Below are positions 1 through 5,951 of a stretch of DNA of 16,365 nt, in pieces (position 1 is the stretch's first letter; each line of letters starts with the position of its first letter). A program made the position numbers and the translations under genes. The notes beneath the pieces were generated by a model. It was given only the letters and a program-made list of their open reading frames with translations. It was not told the DNA's origin and ran no database searches. The stretch is from Candidatus Elusimicrobium euhamitermitis (GTDB taxonomy: Bacteria > Elusimicrobiota > Elusimicrobia > Elusimicrobiales > Elusimicrobiaceae): assembly GCA_031254225.1 (NCBI GenBank), contig JAIRUU010000004.1:1-16365 (forward strand), read 5' to 3'.

Positions 1-1
1 A

Positions 2-229
2 GAAATTGACGTAAAGCCTTTCCTTGTCCGCGCTGAAACTGACGGCGGGATTTTAAAAATAATGCTCCGTTCCGTTAATGGGCGCAATTTGCGGGTTGAG
101 TTATTTCTTGCCGGGTGGCTTAAACAGCCCGCGCTTTTTGAAAACGGAGCTTTTGTAAAACACGGCGTTAAAATTATTAAAAAAAATTTATACTACCTGA
201 ACTCTCTTGGCAAGTATGAGGCGGTGTAA
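2..229 (+). CDS. C-terminal fragment of a DUF2344 / radical-SAM-associated protein (5' end outside window)
   Basis: An open frame entering from the left edge gives 75 residues, beginning EIDVKPFLVRAE and ending in a TAA stop at 227-229. The start 'EID(V/I)(K/R)P' followed by two beta-strand-like stretches, and a tail with a 'KIIKKNLYY' segment, resembles the end of the DUF2344 (TIGR03936) domain. That domain accompanies B12-binding radical SAM proteins (TIGR03960), either fused or as a neighbour. Family knowledge also places this pair directly upstream of RNase E/G in many Firmicutes, which agrees with rng following here. The identification is by motif memory on a short fragment; the protein's function is not established, and an unrelated C-terminus is possible. 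Confidence 0.5.
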   Translation, partial: EIDVKPFLVRAETDGGILKIMLRSVNGRNLRVELFLAGWLKQPALFENGAFVKHGVKIIKKNLYYLNSLGKYEAV

Positions 230-230
230 A

Positions 231-503
231 AGGGCGTGTTGACACTATTAAAGTGTCTGCGCCGCTATCATTTTTTCGTAAATTTCCATTTTTTTACGAC
301 GATGATAGCCGGAGCCTATCTGAGGAGCAAAAAAATGGAAATTTACAAAAAAGGAGTGCGGCCCTATGGGTTGAGTCAATTTTGACAAATTTTACATTTT
401 TTTTGCTGGGACATAGCAAACCGCTATGCCCGCACACAAAAGAAAATGTAAAATTTGTCAAAATTGACTCAACGCAGACGCTTTAATAGTGTCAACACGC
501 CCT
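231..503. repeat. Nested palindromic MITE-like element: outer 31-bp inverted arms enclosing two long hairpins
   Basis: The outer arms 231-261 and 473-503 are inverted copies, beginning AGGGCGTGTTGACAC, with a single difference (T254 against G480, which would still pair as U-G in RNA). Inside lie two separate hairpins. Hairpin A has arms 261-295 and 328-362, with a mismatched patch at 266-270 and one bulged base at 277. Hairpin B has arms 371-400 and 443-472, perfect over 30 bp, extended to a tip stem CATAGC (412-417) / GCTATG (423-428). Folded, this is a three-way junction. TAAA lies on both sides (227-230 and 503-506), compatible with a target-site duplication. The 77-codon frame at 253-486 runs across the palindrome and has no coding character. 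A non-autonomous transposable element is likely; a structured RNA is the alternative. Confidence 0.85.
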
Positions 504-514
504 AAAGGATTTTT

Positions 515-1966
515 ATGAATAAAAATGAACCTGCAGTCAAAGTTGAAGTATTGGCAAACATGTCTTTTGAGGAAACGCGGGTGGCTATTTTGGAAAACGG
601 CCGCCTGGCCGAACTTATGTGGGAAAGGCGCGGGGAGATAAACATTGTCGGCAACATTTATAAAGCGACGGTTGAAAATGTTCTGCCCGGCATTTCCAGC
701 GCTTTTGTAAATATAGGTTATGAAAAAAACGCTTACCTTTATATCTCGGACGTTCTTGGCGAAGACAAAAAAAATATAGAAAAGATTTTAAAGAAAGGGC
801 AGGAAGTTATGGTGCAGGTGGTTAAAGACGCCATAGGCACCAAAGGCATGAAAATTACCATGGACGTAACGCTGCCCGGCAGATTTTTGGTCTTGACGCC
901 GCACCAGAGTTTTGTAGGCGTTTCCAAAAATATTGAAGATAACGAAGAGCGCCATAAGCTTAACGAGATGGTGCAGGAGCTTGCCGCAAAGCATTTGCAC
1001 GGCATGGGCTGCATTGTCAGAACAGAGGCCGAGGAAGCCACGAAAGACGAACTTGAGCGCGAAGTAAAATATTTATACCGCCAGTGGCAGAGCGTGCAGA
1101 GCAAGTTTGAAACCCAGCCCGCGCCGTCCCTTTTGCACGAGGATATGGACGCCGTGCTTCAGGTGGCGCGCGACATTTTATCGGAAAACGTTTTCGTTTA
1201 TATGCTGGACAATGAAAAGGATTATGAAAACGTTATAAATTTTGTTTCCAAAAACTCGCCGGAGCTAAAAGACAAAGTAAAACTTTACAAAGGCAAAACG
1301 CCTATTTTTGAGGCTTTTGACATAGAAGAAGAAATCAAAAATTTACGCAAAATAAAACTGCCTCTTCCCAACGGCGGCAGCATTATTATACAGGAAGCGG
1401 AATCCCTTTGCGCTATTGACGTAAACACCGGCAAATTTACCGGCAATAAATCGCAGGAAGAAACGGTTACGCAGACAAATATTGAGGCCGCGCAGGAAAT
1501 AGCGCACCAGCTGCGGCTGCGCAACATAGGCGGCATTATCGTAATAGATTTTATTGATATGAAAAAAGCTTCCAGCCGCCACAGAGTGGTGGAAGCGCTG
1601 GGCAACGCCGTGCGCAGGGACAGGGCAAAAATAAGAATACTGCCCATCACGCGCCTCGGCCTCGTTGAAATGACGAGGGAAAGAAAAAAAGAAAGCACTG
1701 GCAGCCTTTTGACCGACGAATGCCCGCAGTGCCACGGTTCCGGCCGCGTGCTGTCTGCCGAAAGCATGCGCATAAAAATACAGCGCGAAATTTATGATTT
1801 GACGCACGGCCGCCCGGGCGGCAACCTGCGCATAGTGCTGCACCCCGAGCTGGCGGACAAAATCAGGCCGCAGCAAAGCGCTATTGAACAAAATATACAC
1901 CGTTCAATGAAAATCCAGGCGGACCCGCAGCTTTCGTGGGAAGACTATAAAATAGTGCTTGAGTAA
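515..1966 (+). CDS. rng: Ribonuclease E/G family endoribonuclease (RNase G-like)
   Basis: This 483-residue protein has the length of E. coli RNase G (489) and lacks the long C-terminal scaffold of RNase E. An S1 RNA-binding region spans about residues 40-120 (GNIYKATVENVLPGISSAFVNIG). The catalytic core carries the two metal-binding aspartates, Asp302 in CAIDVNTGKFTG and Asp345 in IVIDFIDM. A CPQC zinc-link motif at Cys403/Cys406 holds the dimer together in this family. The stretch RILPITRLGLVEMTRERK is diagnostic. The enzyme makes single-strand cuts in mRNA and in rRNA/tRNA precursors in the cytoplasm. The start ATG has an AAAGGA Shine-Dalgarno at 504-509. The palindromic element ends 11 nt upstream, so any transcript from the preceding gene would carry that structure in the rng leader. 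Confidence 0.95.
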   Translation: MNKNEPAVKVEVLANMSFEETRVAILENGRLAELMWERRGEINIVGNIYKATVENVLPGISSAFVNIGYEKNAYLYISDVLGEDKKNIEKILKKGQEVMVQVVKDAIGTKGMKITMDVTLPGRFLVLTPHQSFVGVSKNIEDNEERHKLNEMVQELAAKHLHGMGCIVRTEAEEATKDELEREVKYLYRQWQSVQSKFETQPAPSLLHEDMDAVLQVARDILSENVFVYMLDNEKDYENVINFVSKNSPELKDKVKLYKGKTPIFEAFDIEEEIKNLRKIKLPLPNGGSIIIQEAESLCAIDVNTGKFTGNKSQEETVTQTNIEAAQEIAHQLRLRNIGGIIVIDFIDMKKASSRHRVVEALGNAVRRDRAKIRILPITRLGLVEMTRERKKESTGSLLTDECPQCHGSGRVLSAESMRIKIQREIYDLTHGRPGGNLRIVLHPELADKIRPQQSAIEQNIHRSMKIQADPQLSWEDYKIVLE

Positions 1967-1991
1967 AAATTTCCGTCGGTCCCCTAATACA

Positions 1992-3572
1992 ATGAAAAAG
2001 AAATTTATTTTTCTGTTTTTATTCCTGTTTGCCTTTTTTTCTTGCGGCTTTGCGGAGCTTTATTTTTTTGACTCCGGCAAGGAAAAGGGTCAAATACCGT
2101 CTTATTCCAAACAGGAATTTTTGTTTGTGGACGCGCAGGCGTTGACAAAAAAACTCGGCGGGGAAAGCACTGTTTTGTCCCAGTCAAGACAGCTCAGAAT
2201 AAAAATAAATTCTTTCACGTCGTTTATTACCGCCGGCCGCAAAGAAATTCTTATAAACGGCGTGCGGGCCGTGCTGCCCGTTGAAGCCGAGATTTCCGGT
2301 TCCCAAATATACGTTCCCATAGAACTTTTTACAAACCAAAAACTCGGCGACGCGCTCGGCCGGCAAATCATTTATTCCGACGGTAAATATACTCTTGAAG
2401 ATTTTTTTAACATTGAATATATAGGCGAGAAAAGCGAAGAGGGGGCCTGCACTCTTTTTTTCCAGCCGCGGGAAAACATAAAATTTAACGCCGTGCAGAA
2501 AAACCGCGGCGTGGTGGAAGTGGAACTTCAGCAGTCCGTCTTAAAACGCCAGGGCTCCACGCGCATTAAAGACAATCTTATTAATAATTTTACCGCCAGA
2601 AAGTGCGGCAGAAACGAGTGCCTGCGCTTCCTTATGACGCCCGCTGCAAAAGACTGGAAATTTGAGGAGCGGGACGGTTTTCTGGTTTTTAAAGCGTTCT
2701 CTTCCGGCGGGCCGGAAATATCCGCCGCGCAGCCTGCGGGCGGAGAAGGCGTAACGGAAGACGAGGGGGAAATTTTATCGTCGTCCAAATTTTTTGATTC
2801 GGCCAAACCCGTTGTCGCCGCCGCGGCGGTTAACCCTACAAACTCCGATCCCGCGGCCGCGCCGATACCGGTAAAGACGGACAAAAAGAAAATGCGCATT
2901 ATGGTTGACCCAGGCCACGGCGGCAAGGACCCGGGCGCGGTGCGCAGATTAAGCGCGGCTGAAAAAGATATTAATCTGTCAATAGCAAAAGAACTTTACG
3001 CAAATTTAAAAAAGCAGGGTTATGACGTGCGCATGACGCGGGACGACGATACTTTCCTAGCGCTTAACCAGCGTTCCAAACTGGCAAACGATTTTAACGC
3101 GGATTTATTTGTCTCAATACACGTAAACACTGCGCCGCGCACGACGGCGCAGGGCGTTGAGGTGTATTTCCGTTCCGAAAAAGCCACCGACACTCAGGCG
3201 GCTGAAACCGCGGCTTTTGAAAACGAGGCTTTGCAGTATGAGGAAACGCATTTTAATTTTGCGGACATGCTGCTCCGCTCCCTTGCCGTAAATGAATACG
3301 TAAATGAAAGTTCAAAACTCGCGGGCCACCTGCGCAACAGTTTGAAGTCAACTTCGGGAACGGGGATTCCCATTATGCCTGGCAGCAGCATAAAACAGGC
3401 AAATTTTTACGTGTTAAAAGGCGTGGACGCGCCCGCTGTTTTGATTGAGTCAGGATATATGAGCAACCCTTCGGACAGGAAACAGCTCAACAATAAAAAC
3501 GTAAGAGCAAAAATAGCCGAAGGTGTTTCCCGCGGGATTTCGGCGTACGCCAAAGCCGAGGGCTGGCAGTAA
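1992..3572 (+). CDS. Exported N-acetylmuramoyl-L-alanine amidase (Amidase_3) with N-terminal stalk domain
   Basis: The 526-residue protein begins MKKKFIFLFLFLFAFFSCGFA, a signal peptide probably cut after Ala21; the internal Cys makes a lipoprotein a weaker alternative. The frame is open upstream to a TTG at 1959 inside rng, but the ATG at 1992 starts exactly at the signal peptide and is preferred, although no clear Shine-Dalgarno precedes it. Residues about 35-110 resemble a copper-amine-oxidase-N-like stalk domain. A beta-rich AMIN-like region and an Ala/Pro-rich linker follow. The C-terminal domain has the zinc ligands His309 (DPGHGG), Glu324 and His377 (SIHVN) and the catalytic Glu486 (LIESGY). 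It hydrolyses the bond between MurNAc and the stem peptide in the envelope, for daughter-cell separation or wall turnover. A peptidoglycan synthase gene follows. Confidence 0.92.
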   Translation: MKKKFIFLFLFLFAFFSCGFAELYFFDSGKEKGQIPSYSKQEFLFVDAQALTKKLGGESTVLSQSRQLRIKINSFTSFITAGRKEILINGVRAVLPVEAEISGSQIYVPIELFTNQKLGDALGRQIIYSDGKYTLEDFFNIEYIGEKSEEGACTLFFQPRENIKFNAVQKNRGVVEVELQQSVLKRQGSTRIKDNLINNFTARKCGRNECLRFLMTPAAKDWKFEERDGFLVFKAFSSGGPEISAAQPAGGEGVTEDEGEILSSSKFFDSAKPVVAAAAVNPTNSDPAAAPIPVKTDKKKMRIMVDPGHGGKDPGAVRRLSAAEKDINLSIAKELYANLKKQGYDVRMTRDDDTFLALNQRSKLANDFNADLFVSIHVNTAPRTTAQGVEVYFRSEKATDTQAAETAAFENEALQYEETHFNFADMLLRSLAVNEYVNESSKLAGHLRNSLKSTSGTGIPIMPGSSIKQANFYVLKGVDAPAVLIESGYMSNPSDRKQLNNKNVRAKIAEGVSRGISAYAKAEGWQ

Positions 3573-3574
3573 TT

Positions 3575-3594
3575 CGCGCGGGCAAAACCGCGCG
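3575..3594 (+). terminator. GC-rich hairpin between amidase and PBP genes (possible weak terminator)
   Basis: CGCGCGG (3575-3581) and CCGCGCG (3588-3594) form a perfect 7-bp stem with a 6-nt loop, 2 nt after the amidase stop. What follows is TTCAATATATTT rather than a clean T run, so termination would be partial at best. The hairpin sits just before a -10-like sequence for the next gene, consistent with a transcription unit boundary. Confidence 0.4.
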
Positions 3595-3608
3595 TTCAAT
3601 ATATTTAG

Positions 3609-3614
3609 TAAAAT
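3609..3614 (+). promoter_or_regulatory. Candidate -10 hexamer (TAAAAT) for the PBP gene, leaderless spacing
   Basis: TAAAAT ends 6 nt before the ATG at 3621 and there is no Shine-Dalgarno sequence. A start site 6-7 nt downstream of a -10 box would fall on the A of the ATG. The same TTAGTAAAAT string precedes glyQ at equivalent spacing. No good -35 box is visible. Confidence 0.4.
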
Positions 3615-3620
3615 TACAAT

Positions 3621-5750
3621 ATGAAGACTATTCGTGATATTTTTGCAATAATCCGTTCCAGGGCTTTCCTTTATTTATTCCTCGGGCTTTTATTCATTGC
3701 AATAATCCTCGGCGCAATTTTTGCGCGTTATATTTTCAGCGGGCTTCCTCCTGTGTACGAGATGGAAGAATACACGCCGTCTCTTACCACCAAAGTTTAC
3801 GACCGCAACAATAAATTAATTTATGAATTTTCCATAGAAAAACGCGTGATGGTCCCGCTTGAAGAAATCCCCGTTGACATTCAAAACGCCGTCTTGTCAA
3901 TGGAAGACAGGGACTTTTTTAAGCACCCTGGTTTTTCCGTCAAAGGCACGCTGCGCGCCGTAATAAACGACGTTTTTACCGGCCGCGCAAAACAGGGCGG
4001 CAGCACGCTTACGCAGCAGCTTTCCCGCGGCGTATTTTTAACCAAAGAAAAAAAATTGATAAGAAAAATACGCGAAATTATCTTGGCCGTCCAGATTGAA
4101 AACCGTTTCAGCAAACAGGAAATTCTGCAGCTTTATTTGAACGAAATTTATTTCGGCGAGGGCGCGTACGGCGTTAAAACGGCGGCCAAAAAATATTTTG
4201 ATAAAGATTTAAAAGATTTGACGCTTGCGCAGTCCGCCATGATTGTGGGCGTTATTCCCGCGCCGGGCAAATATAATCCTTTTGCAAATCCGGAAGTGGC
4301 CCTTGCGCGCCGCTCTCTTGTTCTTAAAGTGATGAAAGAGCAGGGGTATATAACCGAGGCCGAATTTGACAAGGCAAACCAGGAGCCTCTGCCCGCCAAG
4401 CGGCCGGCGCAGAAAAATGTTACGGGCCTTTATTTTATTGAATATGTAAGAAAAATTCTTGAGCCGAAATACGGCATGGAAATACTTTGGAAAGCGGGCC
4501 TTAATATTTACACTACCATAGACATTGACCAGCAGGCTGTTGCCGAAGATATAATAAATAAAAAACTCTCAGAATATGACGCTAAAATAGCAAAAGGTCT
4601 GGGCATAGAAATCCCGGAATTCAGCGACGAGGACACGGCCAACGACGAAGATTCCGAAGCGCAGCAGCCCGTCGGCAATTACCCAAAACTGCAGGCCAGC
4701 TTTATGGCGCGCGACGTTAAGACGGGCGCCGTGCGCGTCATGGTCGGCGGCAGGGATTATGAAGAGTCCCGCTTTAACCGCGCGACTCAGGCCAAACGCC
4801 AGCCCGGCAGCAGTTTTAAACCTTATGTGTGGATGGCCGCGCTGCAAAAAAATTATACGCCCGCCACGCTTGTCAAAGATTTGCCGACTATGTTTTATTT
4901 TGACGGCAGGAACTGGCACACTTTTAACGAAGACGACGACCAGTATTCGCTTGATCTTGCTTCCCAGTCTTTTGTTTCCGGCAAAAATTTTGCGGTCTGG
5001 GTGCCGCAGAATATGGGCGGCAAGTCGTCCGGCTGGGTTACAATGCGCGCGGGTTTGGAAAAATCTAAAAATCTTGTTGCGGTTAATCTGATTGACGCCG
5101 TGGGCATAGGGGAAGTTATAAGGGTAGCCAGAAAAGCCGGCGTCAAAAGCCCGCTTGCGCCGGTGCCGGCGCTTGCGCTCGGCGTTTCCGCGCTTACGCT
5201 TGACGAGCAGCTTGAAGGCATGAGCACTTTTGCCAATAACGGCATACACGTGCAGAATTATTATATTGATAAAGTGACGGACGCCAACGGCCGCATACTT
5301 GAGCAGCATACAACTACGGAAGAGGAAGCTTTCTCTCCGCAAAACTCTTTCCTTCTTATTAATATGATGAAGGGCGTCGTCCAGCGCGGCACTGGCGGCG
5401 CGGCGCGGCGTCTTGACAGGCCGCTCGCCGCTAAAACAGGCACCAGCCAAAATCACCGCGACGCGTGGTTTGTGGGCATGACGCCGCAGACGGCGGCCGC
5501 AGCGTGGATGGGTTATGACGACGATACTTTCCAGAAACAAGGCACGTGGACCGGCGGCGGTTCCGTTGCTCCGTGGTGGACGGATATTATGGAAAAAATT
5601 CTGGCCAAAGAGCCTAAGACGGATTTTACCGTGCCCGACGGCATTTCCTATGTTTTTATAGACCCCAATACCGGCAAACTCGCCCAGCCTACAGACAGAG
5701 ATAAATTTTTGGAAGCCTTTAAAAAAGGCACGGAACCGAAATCGTTTTAG
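3621..5750 (+). CDS. mrcA: Class A penicillin-binding protein (PBP1A type), bifunctional glycosyltransferase/transpeptidase
   Basis: The 709-residue protein has one N-terminal membrane anchor (about residues 14-38). The GT51 glycosyltransferase domain follows, with catalytic Glu95 in MEDRDFFKHPG, then the GGSTLTQQL and LNEIYFGEGAYG motifs. The penicillin-binding transpeptidase domain has the nucleophile Ser397 (S397-S-F-K400), S482-K-N484 and K605-T-G607. An acidic, low-complexity linker (about 330-355, rich in Asp/Glu) separates the two domains. The enzyme polymerises lipid II and cross-links strands on the outer face of the cytoplasmic membrane. It follows the amidase gene after 48 nt, a wall-metabolism pair, but the hairpin between them and its own -10-like box suggest independent transcription. 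All catalytic motifs are intact. Confidence 0.95.
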   Translation: MKTIRDIFAIIRSRAFLYLFLGLLFIAIILGAIFARYIFSGLPPVYEMEEYTPSLTTKVYDRNNKLIYEFSIEKRVMVPLEEIPVDIQNAVLSMEDRDFFKHPGFSVKGTLRAVINDVFTGRAKQGGSTLTQQLSRGVFLTKEKKLIRKIREIILAVQIENRFSKQEILQLYLNEIYFGEGAYGVKTAAKKYFDKDLKDLTLAQSAMIVGVIPAPGKYNPFANPEVALARRSLVLKVMKEQGYITEAEFDKANQEPLPAKRPAQKNVTGLYFIEYVRKILEPKYGMEILWKAGLNIYTTIDIDQQAVAEDIINKKLSEYDAKIAKGLGIEIPEFSDEDTANDEDSEAQQPVGNYPKLQASFMARDVKTGAVRVMVGGRDYEESRFNRATQAKRQPGSSFKPYVWMAALQKNYTPATLVKDLPTMFYFDGRNWHTFNEDDDQYSLDLASQSFVSGKNFAVWVPQNMGGKSSGWVTMRAGLEKSKNLVAVNLIDAVGIGEVIRVARKAGVKSPLAPVPALALGVSALTLDEQLEGMSTFANNGIHVQNYYIDKVTDANGRILEQHTTTEEEAFSPQNSFLLINMMKGVVQRGTGGAARRLDRPLAAKTGTSQNHRDAWFVGMTPQTAAAAWMGYDDDTFQKQGTWTGGGSVAPWWTDIMEKILAKEPKTDFTVPDGISYVFIDPNTGKLAQPTDRDKFLEAFKKGTEPKSF

Positions 5751-5779
5751 GCCGTATGTTCCCTCGCTCATTGCTATAT

Positions 5780-5951
5780 CTTTCCCCTCGCCCCTTGCGG
5801 GAGAGGGGTTGGGGTGAGGGGTAGCGGAAAGAGAAGGAAAAATTTCCAAAAATTGCGCCGAGTTTTTCCAGCCGGATACGGCGCATATTTGTGTACATTA
5901 TGTGTTCAAACCCCTCACCTGTATTCTCTCCCGCAGAGGGGAGAGGAAAGC
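5780..5951. repeat. Intergenic palindromic element with C/G-rich inverted arms (copy 1)
   Basis: The left arm (about 5780-5821) and right arm (about 5911-5951) are imperfect inverted copies: CTTTCCCCTC... ending GGTGAGGGG on the left, CCCCTCACC... ending in GAGAGGAAAG on the right. The 9 bp nearest the core (5813-5821 and 5911-5919) pair perfectly. The roughly 90-bp core contains a 7-bp stem, TGCGCCG (5854-5860) / CGGCGCA (5879-5885), and a 16-bp motif at 5884-5899. The reverse complement of that motif, AATGTACACAAATATG, occurs exactly at 10413-10428 inside the third element. C/G-rich intergenic repeats of this general look are widespread in bacteria. This copy overlaps the apparent 5' end of mfd. 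Confidence 0.8.

Noticed and set aside
253..486. 77-codon open frame on the + strand between the first gene and rng
   Set aside because: It runs through the nested palindrome; its sequence is dictated by the inverted arms, it lacks a ribosome binding site, and the product resembles no protein.
455..492. Possible outward promoter for rng at the right end of the palindrome (TTGTCA or TTGACT with TTTAAT)
   Set aside because: Spacing is 12 or 21 bp and no good -10 lies at 16-18 bp, so the match is no better than expected in AT-rich palindromic sequence.
231..503. CRISPR-like or tandem repeat
   Set aside because: The repeats are inverted and nested, not direct and regularly spaced; there are no spacers.
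1343..1900. 185-codon minus-strand open frame inside rng
   Set aside because: Antisense shadow of the RNase G catalytic core; no start signal or protein-like composition.
1959..1991. Upstream TTG start for the amidase, overlapping rng
   Set aside because: It would add 11 residues before a clean signal peptide that begins at ATG 1992; the extension adds charge and looks non-native.
4569..5849. Long (426-codon) open frame on the minus strand
   Set aside because: It is antisense to the PBP transpeptidase domain, whose motifs are intact, and is His/Arg-rich with no recognisable domain. Long antisense frames of this kind are common shadows here because of codon bias at third positions.
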